From Lachnospiraceae bacterium (GTDB lineage: Bacteria > Bacillota > Clostridia > Lachnospirales > Lachnospiraceae): a stretch of 35,858 nt of DNA. Location of the stretch: positions 1 to 35,858 of the forward strand of contig JAUNOA010000017.1 in the NCBI GenBank assembly GCA_030531245.1, given 5' to 3'. A program made the translations under genes and the position numbers. Below the pieces are notes generated by a model. The model worked only from the letters and a program-made list of their open reading frames with translations. It had not been told where the DNA came from and searched no databases. Shown here in pieces: positions 24,797 to 32,508 of the stretch (the stretch's first letter is position 1; the number at the start of each line of letters is the position of its first letter).

Positions 24797-25378
24797 TTAG
24801 TTTTTTACCTTAACCATACTCGGCCGCAATAAACTGTCTTTGTACATGTAACCTTTTTGTAACTCTTCAGTTACTATATTCTCTTCACCCGAATCATCCT
24901 CTTCATGCATAACTGCGTTGTGGATGTTTGGATCGAATTCTTTTCCTACGCACTCTATGGCCTTTACTCCGGCATCCTCAAGATTCTTAAGGAGCTGTTT
25001 GTAAATCATCTGCATCCCTTCCGAAAACGCATCATCCGGTGCGTTCTTAAGTCCTCTTTCGAAATTATCTATGGTAGGAAGAATCCTTTCAGCGATCGTC
25101 TTCGCTCCCATATCATACATCTGTGACTTCTCTTTTTCCGTTCTTTTCCTGAAGTTATCAAACTCTGCGAGCTGGCGTGTGTATTTATCTTTCCACTCGT
25201 CCTTTTTCTCTGTCTCTTCCTGCGTCGCTTCCGGGGCTGATTCCGCCTCTTCGCCTGTCACTTCGGAAGTATCCTCCTCAGCGTTTTCGCTATCATTGAC
25301 TATAACATCTTCAACGATTTCTTCAGCTGTCTTCGGTGTGTTGTTCATTTCGTCTTTTTTCTTCTTGTTTTTACTCAT
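24797..25378 (-). CDS. grpE: Nucleotide exchange factor GrpE
   Basis: Releases ADP from DnaK. A disordered acidic N-terminus (about 75 residues rich in Glu) is followed by a long helix, WKDKYTRQLAEFDNFRKRTE, then ERILPTIDNFERGL and the C-terminal beta region with EFDPNIHNAVMHEED. These match GrpE closely. At 193 residues it is normal. AAGGATAG precedes the ATG, 12 nt after the hrcA stop. Confidence 0.97.
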   Translation of the reverse strand: MSKNKKKKDEMNNTPKTAEEIVEDVIVNDSENAEEDTSEVTGEEAESAPEATQEETEKKDEWKDKYTRQLAEFDNFRKRTEKEKSQMYDMGAKTIAERILPTIDNFERGLKNAPDDAFSEGMQMIYKQLLKNLEDAGVKAIECVGKEFDPNIHNAVMHEEDDSGEENIVTEELQKGYMYKDSLLRPSMVKVKN

Positions 25379-25390
25379 TCTCTATCCTTC

Positions 25391-26455
25391 TTACAATCGG
25401 AATGTCTCTTCGAGCTGCTTCATAACGCTCTTGAGTGTTCCGAGTACTTTATCATAGTCCATTCTCTTCGGCCCCACGATTCCGATGGTTCCCGAGATGC
25501 CGTTTCCGAAATCATAATTTGCGGTTACCAGACTGCAGTCCTGCATATCATGCATCGGAAGTTCTTCTCCGATATAAACCTTGATACCGGCTTTGGTTTC
25601 ATCGGCAGCATAGCTCTCGTTGATCTCGCCGAGCATCTGCCGGAGCTCGTCTTTCTTCTCAAACTGCTCTATCAGTGTGCCAGCCGCATCCGAACCTGTC
25701 AGCTCCGGATACTTGAAAATATTTGTCGCGCCGCTGGTATAAACCTCAAGTTCCTCTTCTTCATTATTGGTAAATGCTTCCGAGATCTCCGTAAGTACCT
25801 TATCGATGACCTCACTGTATTCTCCCGCATCGCTGCGAAGCTTCATGATGGTCTGGAGATTGATCTCATCCATCGTAAGTCCGGTAAGCGATGTGTTAAG
25901 GAGCATGTTCATATCTCCGATCTCCTTCTCGGAGATATCATCACTGATAGTTATAATACGGTTATTGATGATGTTTCCCTCAAAAACAGTCGCAATCAGT
26001 ATCTTGTTCTTTTCCATACGGGAAAGCTGGATGAATTTGATCTTGTTCCTTCGGCTGGACGGTCCGGAGATCATTGTCGCATAGTTTGTATTGCTTGCAA
26101 GAAGCTTTGCAACATGCTTAAGAACATACTCCAGTCTGTCCACTCTCTTGTCCATCAGTTCCTTGTACTCGGTGAGCGCAACATCCTTTGCCTTGAGTTC
26201 GGAATCTTTTTCCTTCATGATCTCATCTACATAAAACCTGTAGCCTTTGTCTGTCGGGATCCTTCCGGCTGAAGTATGCGGCTGAATGATATAGCCCATC
26301 TCTTCAAGATCGCTCATCTCATTTCTTATGGTAGCACTGCTTACCTGCAGATTCGGAAGCTTGCTTAAAGTCCTGGATCCTACCGGTTCGCCGTTTTCCA
26401 TATAGCTGCGGATAATCGCCTTTAATATAGTGATTTTTCTCTCGTCAAGTTCCAT
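25391..26455 (-). CDS. hrcA: Heat-inducible transcription repressor HrcA
   Basis: Represses the heat-shock operon by binding CIRCE. The N-terminal winged helix shows LDERKITILKAIIRSYMENG, EPVGSRTLSK and SSATIRNEMSDLEEMGYI; LIQPHTSAGRIPTDKGYR-type QPHTSAGRIPTDKGYRFYVD is a family signature. The C-terminal GAF-like domain ends with IGIVGPKRMDYDKV. At 354 residues it is full length. It is the first gene after the CIRCE operator, so it is autoregulated; in the known system GroEL controls HrcA activity. Confidence 0.97.
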   Translation of the reverse strand: MELDERKITILKAIIRSYMENGEPVGSRTLSKLPNLQVSSATIRNEMSDLEEMGYIIQPHTSAGRIPTDKGYRFYVDEIMKEKDSELKAKDVALTEYKELMDKRVDRLEYVLKHVAKLLASNTNYATMISGPSSRRNKIKFIQLSRMEKNKILIATVFEGNIINNRIITISDDISEKEIGDMNMLLNTSLTGLTMDEINLQTIMKLRSDAGEYSEVIDKVLTEISEAFTNNEEEELEVYTSGATNIFKYPELTGSDAAGTLIEQFEKKDELRQMLGEINESYAADETKAGIKVYIGEELPMHDMQDCSLVTANYDFGNGISGTIGIVGPKRMDYDKVLGTLKSVMKQLEETFRL

Positions 26456-26488
26456 ATTTTCCTCGGTGGCTAAATCTTACCCTCTTTG

Positions 26489-26515
26489 TTAGCACTCATC
26501 ACACTTGAGTGCTAA
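26489..26515. promoter_or_regulatory. CIRCE operator
   Basis: TTAGCACTC - 9 bases - GAGTGCTAA, a perfect match to the HrcA-binding inverted repeat. It starts about 11 nt after the -10 box of the hrcA promoter and so overlaps the early transcribed region. Confidence 0.98.
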
Positions 26516-26525
26516 CCACACTCAT

Positions 26526-26554
26526 AGAATACTCCTCATACCCCGGTTTGTCAA
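26526..26554 (-). promoter_or_regulatory. hrcA operon promoter (SigA type)
   Basis: On the minus strand TTGACA (26549-26554), a 17 bp spacer, then TATTCT (26526-26531). The predicted start is near 26519, just before CIRCE, giving a leader of about 64 nt to hrcA. Confidence 0.92.
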
Positions 26555-26661
26555 CAGATAGATGTGAATTTTCTGTGATTTTACGGACGATTTTACACTG
26601 TTCTCACCGAACCCCGGTCATCGGGACATCTTACGATGGGTTTACAAAAATGTTAAGCTGC

Positions 26662-26690
26662 TTGATTTATGAGAAAACACATAATATAAT
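26662..26690 (+). promoter_or_regulatory. SigA-type promoter for the 3D-like secreted protein
   Basis: TTGATT (26662-26667), 17 bp spacer, TATAAT (26685-26690). Predicted start near 26697, a leader of about 30 nt that contains GGGAGAAAGGA before the ATG at 26727. Confidence 0.88.
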
Positions 26691-26726
26691 GTAAAAACCC
26701 ATTAAAAGTGGGAGAAAGGACTGACT

Positions 26727-27368
26727 ATGAAGCTTAAAATCTTCGGAGCGGTGGTACTTATCCTTACAATATGCGCAATAACCACATTCAGCTCCATGGC
26801 TGCGGACGAGTCCGGTTTTGTACCGACAGGCCCCGGTACCGGAGTCAGCAGCACACAGCAGGAATTAGATGCTTTAAAGAATCATACCAATAAAAACACG
26901 GCAGTTTCCGCAGCAGACATCGCACAGGCCATAACCGGAAGCGGAGGTCTGGTCAATGCAATTCCGAATGCGGACGGCACATTCATCTTTGAGGGAAAGA
27001 AATACACGATTGACAGCAGCTGGGGCCAGCATTGTCTGACAGGTTTTACATCTACCGGAAGCAGTACCGCTTCGGGCAAATGGCCAAAGGCTTATCATAC
27101 CGTGGCCGGACCCAAAGCACTGATAGGCAAGGTTTGTCTGGTAAAAGGCAGCTACATGAAAAACGGTTCTAACAATACCAACCTTCACAAGTATGACGGA
27201 ATCTATGTATTCGAGGACACAGGCGGGCAGGCAGTGGAATACGGAAACGAACGGACGCTCAATGTTCCTGTAGTGGATATCTATTTCAGCTCCTCTCAGG
27301 AAGCCGACGCGATTACATATTTCGGAACGATTGTCGCAGATGTATACATTCTGAAAGAAATCAACTGA
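26727..27368 (+). CDS. Secreted protein with divergent 3D-like domain
   Basis: A 213-residue exported protein; signal peptide MKLKIFGAVVLILTICAITT then FSSMA, cleavage near residue 25. The C-terminal 100 residues resemble the 3D (three-Asp) double-psi barrel domain found in YabE, YuiC and related cell-wall proteins: VAGPKALIGKVCLVKG, then YVFEDTGGQAVEYG, then VPVVDIYFSSSQEAD and VYIL. DTGG and VDIYF keep two of the hallmark aspartates. The first, usually in an A-V-D motif, is Gly here, and there is an insertion before YDGIY. A muralytic role is possible but the missing Asp makes activity uncertain. It has its own promoter and terminator. Confidence 0.75.
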   Translation: MKLKIFGAVVLILTICAITTFSSMAADESGFVPTGPGTGVSSTQQELDALKNHTNKNTAVSAADIAQAITGSGGLVNAIPNADGTFIFEGKKYTIDSSWGQHCLTGFTSTGSSTASGKWPKAYHTVAGPKALIGKVCLVKGSYMKNGSNNTNLHKYDGIYVFEDTGGQAVEYGNERTLNVPVVDIYFSSSQEADAITYFGTIVADVYILKEIN

Positions 27369-27390
27369 GTATCGCACAAATGAATATGAT

Positions 27391-27423
27391 AAAGACAGGA
27401 GTGATCTCCTGTCTTTTTATTTA
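27391..27423 (+). terminator. Intrinsic terminator after 3D-like gene
   Basis: AAAGACAGGAG-TGAT-CTCCTGTCTTT, 11 bp perfect stem, followed by TTATTTA. On the minus strand the A-run upstream of the left arm is weaker, but it may also stop eda transcripts. Confidence 0.92.
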
Positions 27424-27458
27424 AAAATGTTCTGTTATCCCGCATACCGGATTTGCGG

Positions 27459-28076
27459 CTATTTACTAAGCGCCTCTCTGCAAAGCTCTGTAATCTTTTC
27501 GAAATTTCCTTCAGAAACATCTTTTTTTGTACAGATCCATGTTCCTCCTACCGCAAATACCCCGGGGAAATCGAGATACTCTCTCAGATTTTCGGCATTG
27601 ATTCCGCCCGTCGGTATGAATCTGACCCCTGCAAACGGTGCAGACAGCGCCTTAATTGCCTTTAATCCCCCGTAAACTCCTGCCGGGAAAAACTTAAGTA
27701 CTCTTAGTCCCTGCTTCATCGCTGCCATTATTTCGGTCGGGGTTACACATCCGGGTGTTACTGCGATGTCATGGTCTACACAGTACTTCACTATTTCCTC
27801 ATCATACCCCGGAGAAACTATAAACTGCGCTCCGCATTCAAGTGCTTTTCTGCACTGTTCAAGAGTCGTGACCGTGCCGGCCCCCACCAGCATATCCGGA
27901 CAGGCATCCTTGACGGCCCTGATTGAATCCGCTGCCGCATCCGTCCTGAATGTAATCTCCATGACTCCTATCCCGCCTGCCAATATCGCCTGAGCTGCGG
28001 GAACGGCATTCTTAACGTCTTCTATTACCACAACTGGTATTATCCTTGCTTCTTCAAGTTTTTCCAATACACCCAT
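27459..28076 (-). CDS. eda: KDPG/KHG aldolase (2-keto-3-deoxy-6-phosphogluconate aldolase)
   Basis: Class I aldolase that splits 2-keto-3-deoxy-6-phosphogluconate to pyruvate and glyceraldehyde 3-phosphate. The Schiff-base lysine is Lys128 in VLKFFPAG, the catalytic Glu40 is in VMEITFRT, and GAGTVT and FIPTGGIN are typical barrel motifs. At 205 residues it is full length. AAGGAGAT precedes the ATG. No kdgK, uronate or Entner-Doudoroff genes lie nearby, so its substrate source must be elsewhere. It follows the DUF554 gene by 44 nt. Confidence 0.94.
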   Translation of the reverse strand: MGVLEKLEEARIIPVVVIEDVKNAVPAAQAILAGGIGVMEITFRTDAAADSIRAVKDACPDMLVGAGTVTTLEQCRKALECGAQFIVSPGYDEEIVKYCVDHDIAVTPGCVTPTEIMAAMKQGLRVLKFFPAGVYGGLKAIKALSAPFAGVRFIPTGGINAENLREYLDFPGVFAVGGTWICTKKDVSEGNFEKITELCREALSK

Positions 28077-28120
28077 AATTATCTCCTTACCGTACTCTCA
28101 CGGTCACCCCGGTTTTTACA

Positions 28121-28819
28121 TTAATGAATGAAAAATCCCAGTATGATCGGCATAAAAAGCGCCGGAGCCAGATTGCCGGTTTTGATTTTCTTCGGAAAAA
28201 GAAAATTCAGTCCGATGCAGAAAATGACAACATTTCCTACAAAACTCATATTTCTGATAAGCTCATCAGTAAAAAATCCCGAAATCACCGATGCCAGTAT
28301 TGTCAGTATCCCCTGGTAGATCAGAATCGGTATTGCCGAAAACCCTACTCCGAATCCCAGAGATGCCGCCAGTATTATTGACGTAATTCCGTCAAGTATA
28401 GCTTTTGTATACAGCATGCTCGGATCGTGAAGCATTCCGTCATTCAGGCTTCCTACTATCGCCATGGCACCTATACAGAAAAGCAGTGTCGCACTGACAA
28501 AGCCTTCTGCAAATGTCGCGCTACCCGGTGCGTCTTCCTTTACGAATTTCTTTTTGACTTTCTCTCCGAGAGCCTCCATCCGTTCTTCTATCCTGAGCAG
28601 TTCGCCAAGCGCCCCTCCGATTACCAGCGAAAGAACCAGCAGCATGGAATCGCCTTCATTATTTACCACTCCCAGGATACCTATGAACATGACCGCAACT
28701 CCGACCATAAGATAAATCATGTTCCTGATGCGCTCGGGGATTCCTCCCTTCAGCAAAACACCTATTGTAGTTCCCAGTATTATTGCTCCCGCATTAACTA
28801 ATGTTCCTGTCCCAATCAT
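28121..28819 (-). CDS. DUF554 family membrane protein (YdfK/YqgA-like)
   Basis: A 232-residue integral membrane protein of unknown function. GTLVNAGAIILGTTIGVLLK at the N-terminus, VIGGALGELLRIEERMEALG and AEGFVSATLLFCIGAMAIVG are family marks; about six to seven hydrophobic segments are visible. Possible small-molecule transport has been suggested by topology only. It overlaps the end of the RluA-type gene by 26 nt and is likely co-transcribed with it and with eda. Confidence 0.88.
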   Translation of the reverse strand: MIGTGTLVNAGAIILGTTIGVLLKGGIPERIRNMIYLMVGVAVMFIGILGVVNNEGDSMLLVLSLVIGGALGELLRIEERMEALGEKVKKKFVKEDAPGSATFAEGFVSATLLFCIGAMAIVGSLNDGMLHDPSMLYTKAILDGITSIILAASLGFGVGFSAIPILIYQGILTILASVISGFFTDELIRNMSFVGNVVIFCIGLNFLFPKKIKTGNLAPALFMPIILGFFIH

Positions 28820-29429
28820 ATGTAAACCTCATTGCCTTCTTTGTCCTGGGATGGGAAAACTCCACCTCAACTGCTGCAAGCGCTATCGGCTCCGGATCTC
28901 CCTGATAGCCGTATTTAACGTCCCCGACAATCGGGCATCCACGTGATGCAAACTGTACCCGGATCTGATGATGTCTTCCCGTGATCAGTTCTATTTCGAC
29001 TTTGGATATCTGTTTTCCGCCAATGAACTTATTCTCAATCACTTTATATTTTAGCTTTGCTTCCCTGGCTCCCTTTGTCTTTGCACTGCAAATCTTACTG
29101 ATATTTGCTGCTTCGTCTTTTACCAGCCAGTCTGTCAGTTCAGCTTTTTTCTCTTTCGGGATACCTGCAAGTATCGCCTGATATTTCTTGTTGAATCCGC
29201 TGCCGGCCACCTGCGCCGAAAGTCTGGCTGCCGCATCCTTGTTAAGCGCATAAACCATAACTCCCGAAACCATCTGATCAAGCCTGTGCACCACATAGAC
29301 ATCATCCACTCCCAGTTCCTTCTGAATGAGTGAAATCATGTCATCCTTAAAGTCATGACTCACCTGCGAACTCACCCCCGCCGGCTTTATCACAACCACT
29401 ATATCCCTGTCACTATGCAAAACCTTCAT
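28794..29429 (-). CDS. RluA-family pseudouridine synthase
   Basis: A 211-residue catalytic domain without an S4 domain. The catalytic Asp51 lies in YVVHRLDQMVSGVMVYA; the usual HRLDxxTSG has Val for Thr here. VVVIKPAGVSSQ is the first motif and ELITGRHHQIRVQFASRGC the third, followed by IVGDVKYG. It modifies uridine in rRNA or tRNA; the exact site cannot be told. Short RluA-like proteins of this form are common in Firmicutes. Its 5' region contains palindromic element copy 2. Confidence 0.9.
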   Translation of the reverse strand: MKVLHSDRDIVVVIKPAGVSSQVSHDFKDDMISLIQKELGVDDVYVVHRLDQMVSGVMVYALNKDAAARLSAQVAGSGFNKKYQAILAGIPKEKKAELTDWLVKDEAANISKICSAKTKGAREAKLKYKVIENKFIGGKQISKVEIELITGRHHQIRVQFASRGCPIVGDVKYGYQGDPEPIALAAVEVEFSHPRTKKAMRFTYDWDRNIS

Positions 29430-29533
29430 ATTATTTCCAATCTCCGTGGAGAAATAATCTCCGAATTGCGTATCAGAGTCATGAGCTGCGTATATGTCTT
29501 ATCCTGCATCTGAATCATCAGCAGTATCGAAAG

Positions 29534-29648
29534 CACAGGGTTCCTATGAAGGACAATTGCCGAGTGCAGCGACACGAAAAGCGCTTCAAATAAAACAAAT
29601 CCATGCGCTTTTCGTCAAAGCGAAACGTTCCTGAAGAGGAACCCTGTG
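29534..29648. repeat. Palindromic element, copy 2 (shared core, private outer stem)
   Basis: A 115 bp palindrome. Outer arms CACAGGGTTCCT (29534-29545) and AGGAACCCTGTG (29637-29648) are perfectly complementary and unrelated to those of copy 1. The core again begins GAAGGACAATTGCCGAGTGC at 29548. The inner stem is ACGAAAAGCGC / GCGCTTTTCGT, differing from copy 1 only by a C-G pair (29575 with 29614) in place of T-A. The 20-base loop differs from copy 1. It lies between the GIY-YIG gene and the RluA-type gene. Confidence 0.9.
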
Positions 29649-29674
29649 ATTGAGATTCACATGAGATCCATAGA

Positions 29675-29917
29675 TCATGACGACTTAACCAATTGTAATT
29701 TTTCCTCGCGACTCATCCTTTTAATATGAAACTCGCGGCTCATCGCCTCTTCTTTCGTCTCAAACTGCTCAAGATGAACAAGTTTCACAGGGGCACGGCC
29801 GCGGGTGTACTTGGCACCCCGGCCCTCATTGTGGGCCAGGATACGTTTTTCTATGTTGTTGGTCCATCCGCAGTACAGACTGCCGTCAGAACACTCTACT
29901 ATGTAAGTATAATTCAT
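29675..29917 (-). CDS. GIY-YIG nuclease-domain protein (YhbQ/YazA-like)
   Basis: An 80-residue single-domain protein. YTYIVECSDGSLYCGWTNNI carries the two-tyrosine GIY-YIG strand pair, followed by KRILAHNEGRGAKYTRGR with the conserved Arg and His, and a Glu in MSREFHIKRM. This is the UvrC-like minimal family; in E. coli a homologue has been linked to DNA damage repair, but the role is not settled. The ATG overlaps the stop of the trigger-factor-like gene as ATGA, so the two are coupled. Element copy 2 lies 26 nt after its stop. Confidence 0.93.
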   Translation of the reverse strand: MNYTYIVECSDGSLYCGWTNNIEKRILAHNEGRGAKYTRGRAPVKLVHLEQFETKEEAMSREFHIKRMSREEKLQLVKSS

Positions 29918-31041
29918 TTCTTAACAGCGTTCTCATATATATAACGAACAACCATATATGAACGTGCATAATCAGCGAACTGATCTCCGTAAATGCTTTC
30001 CATCTCTTCAACGGAATACCCGTACTGATCAGCCAGAGCCTGCTTATCCTTGTCGGAAACCTGCAGTCCCTCAGCCTCTATGATGGCATTTTCCATAAGA
30101 CGCTGCTTAACAGATTCCTCGGCATAGTATGAAAGCTGAAGCTTCATAGCCGACGGATCAACTCCGTAAGCTTCAAGATACTCGTCGGTAGTCATACCCA
30201 TCATAGCCGCATACTGATCATACATTCCGATCATCGTCTGATACTCATATTCGATAGCTTCCACAGTCGGCTCAAATTCCGAATCATTTATAACCTGAGC
30301 GATCAGATCGCTCTGAGCCATGGCTTCGGCATCCTGCTTCTTATAGAGTTCAAGCTGAGAGCGGCATTCCTTTCTGAAATCCTCAACATTTGTGATTTCG
30401 CCGCCGGTATACTCCTTAACCCACTCATCCGTAAGCTCCGGAGCATTTTTTTCCTTGACCTCATTGACTGTAACTGTGAATACGACATCCTGTCCGGCAA
30501 GCTCTTCAGACTTATAATTCTCAGGGAACGTAAGATTTAAATCAACAACGTCACCCTTCTTTGTTCCTACCAGACCATCCTCAAAGCCGGCGATGAATGT
30601 GCCCGTGCCCAGCCCGAGATCGTATCCCTGTGCCGTTCCTCCGTCAAATGCAACTCCGTCCTTCTTACCGACATAGTCGATGTTGACATAATCTCCGAGC
30701 TTTGCTTCACGGTCTACGGCTTCCAGTTCCGTTGCAGCTTCAAGAATACCCTGAATCTCATCCTCAACATCCTGATCCGTAACAGTCGCATCATCGAGCG
30801 TTACTTCGAGCCCCTTGTACTTGCCCAGCTTCTTCACGGTTCCGTAGTTTTCGGGTTTTATGAAATTACCATCGGCGTCTCTGTCAAGTATAGACTCTAC
30901 TGTTTCCGATTCCTTTGTTTCAGATTCTGCCGCAGCTGTTTCCGTCTGAGCCTCACCGGTGTCTTCAGTCTTATTAGCACATCCTGCCAGCATTGCGGCT
31001 GCAAGTATTGATGCTGCAAGTATTAATGAATATTTCTTCAT
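29914..31041 (-). CDS. Lipoprotein trigger-factor-like peptidyl-prolyl isomerase
   Basis: A 375-residue exported foldase. The N-terminus is a lipoprotein signal: ILAASILAAAMLAGCANK, lipidation Cys21, then a Glu/Thr-rich linker. The FKBP-type domain spans about 112-200 (GDYVNIDYVGKKDGVAFDGG, FIAGFEDGLVG, LTFPENY), and the C-terminal helical arm resembles trigger factor (ELTDEWVKEYTGG, then long helices to the end). The N-terminal ribosome-binding domain is absent, so it is not a cytoplasmic trigger factor. It likely folds proteins outside the membrane, a job done by PrsA in Bacillus. TTGGAATT precedes the ATG. Confidence 0.9.
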   Translation of the reverse strand: MKKYSLILAASILAAAMLAGCANKTEDTGEAQTETAAAESETKESETVESILDRDADGNFIKPENYGTVKKLGKYKGLEVTLDDATVTDQDVEDEIQGILEAATELEAVDREAKLGDYVNIDYVGKKDGVAFDGGTAQGYDLGLGTGTFIAGFEDGLVGTKKGDVVDLNLTFPENYKSEELAGQDVVFTVTVNEVKEKNAPELTDEWVKEYTGGEITNVEDFRKECRSQLELYKKQDAEAMAQSDLIAQVINDSEFEPTVEAIEYEYQTMIGMYDQYAAMMGMTTDEYLEAYGVDPSAMKLQLSYYAEESVKQRLMENAIIEAEGLQVSDKDKQALADQYGYSVEEMESIYGDQFADYARSYMVVRYIYENAVKK

Positions 31042-31087
31042 ATCATAATTCCAATCTGTTTAATTTAATGCTGCCTCAACCCGTCAT

Positions 31088-32494
31088 TTACTCATAAAAA
31101 GCCTTAAATGCCAGATAAGTATTATAAACATCGAGCTTTGATACTACCTCATACGGAGCATGCATCGAAAGCACCGGTACCCCGAGATCGACAACATCTA
31201 TATTGAATCTGGCTACATCGAGGGCGATGGTTCCGCCGCCTCCGACATCTACCTTGCCAAGTTCTCCGATCTGCCAGAAAACCCCGGCCTTGTCCATGAT
31301 CTCAATAACCTTGGCCATTAACTCTGCGGAAGCATCTGATGAACCGGCCTTGCCGCGTGCACCTGTATATTTTGTAAGTACAACCCCGTGATTCAGCCTG
31401 GACGAGTTCTGCTCCTCGAAAACATCCGCAAAAGTCGGATCGTATGCGGAATTTACATCTGCCGAAAGGCAGCAGGAATTAGCGCATACATCCTTGACAT
31501 CAACGCCTTTGTTCTGAGCCAGATACTCAATATAATCATAGATATAATGTGAATCCAGTCCGGTATTTCCGAGCGAACCGATTTCTTCCTTGTCTGTCAG
31601 GAATGTCACCGTCGTATAATACGGTTTTTTGGTCGCAAGCTCAGCCATAAGTGCCGGATAAGCACATACTCTGTCATCGTGTCCGTATGCACCTATGAGA
31701 CTTCTGTCGAAGCCGACATCTTTTGCCTTGTACGCCGGAACAAACTCTATCTCTGCTCTGGCAAAATCCCTTTCCGTGATTCCATATTTATCATTAAGAA
31801 GCTTAAGGGCATTGAGCTTGATCTGATTGGCAGCTTCCTTTACTGCCTTTGCATCCGCACCCTTAAGAACATCTGCATCTATCGGAAGAGAACCTATGAT
31901 GATATTCAGTTCCTCGGCATTGATACCTTCCTTGAGCGTCCTCTGATCCTGCTTCTGTGAAAGATGCGGAAGAAGATCACTGATATAAAATACCGGATCA
32001 TTCTCATCCTCACCTATGCTGATAACCGCACTTGTTCCATCCTTACGAATGACAGTACCATGCATCGCAAGAGGTGTGGCAACCCACTGATATTTACGGA
32101 TACCGCCGTAGTAATGTGTCTTGAACTGAGCAAGCTCACCCGCTTCTATCATCGGATTCGGCTTTAAATCAAGACGCGGACTGTCAATATGGGCACCGTT
32201 CAGTCTGACTCCCTCATCAAGGTCTGCTGTACCGAACGTCGTCGCTATTATGGACTTGCCGCGATTGATATCATATACCTTATCGCCTGCCTTATACTCC
32301 TTGTTAACATCAAACCGCTCATATCCCGCATTGATCAGCATGACTTCAGCTATGTTGACGCACTCACGCTCTGTCTTGGCGAGATTGAGGAACTTCTTAT
32401 AGTCTTCGCAGAACTTCTCCGCTTTTTTTAACTGCTTCTTTCCTTCCGGAGTTTCTGCAATATTCGGATAGCTCCATGTAAGATCCTTGATCAT
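31088..32494 (-). CDS. M18 family aminopeptidase
   Basis: A zinc aminopeptidase that removes acidic (or other) N-terminal residues. The metal ligands are placed in NGAHIDSPRLDLKP (His and Asp), TDKEEIGSLGNTGLDSH (catalytic Glu pair) and the C-terminal LSMHAPYEVVSKLDV. The protein has 468 residues, as in the ApeA/aspartyl aminopeptidase branch. GGAGATAAAAT lies before the ATG. It sits 14 nt after the S1 protein gene and upstream of the lipoprotein, suggesting one transcript. Cytoplasmic, forming a large oligomer in known members. Confidence 0.93.
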   Translation of the reverse strand: MIKDLTWSYPNIAETPEGKKQLKKAEKFCEDYKKFLNLAKTERECVNIAEVMLINAGYERFDVNKEYKAGDKVYDINRGKSIIATTFGTADLDEGVRLNGAHIDSPRLDLKPNPMIEAGELAQFKTHYYGGIRKYQWVATPLAMHGTVIRKDGTSAVISIGEDENDPVFYISDLLPHLSQKQDQRTLKEGINAEELNIIIGSLPIDADVLKGADAKAVKEAANQIKLNALKLLNDKYGITERDFARAEIEFVPAYKAKDVGFDRSLIGAYGHDDRVCAYPALMAELATKKPYYTTVTFLTDKEEIGSLGNTGLDSHYIYDYIEYLAQNKGVDVKDVCANSCCLSADVNSAYDPTFADVFEEQNSSRLNHGVVLTKYTGARGKAGSSDASAELMAKVIEIMDKAGVFWQIGELGKVDVGGGGTIALDVARFNIDVVDLGVPVLSMHAPYEVVSKLDVYNTYLAFKAFYE

Positions 32495-32508
32495 ATTTTA
32501 TCTCCAAA

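Noticed and set aside
25550-26272. A 240-codon ORF on plus opposite hrcA
   Set aside because: It is antisense to a certain gene and shows no recognisable domain.
29914-31041. Canonical cytoplasmic trigger factor
   Set aside because: A lipoprotein signal replaces the ribosome-binding domain.
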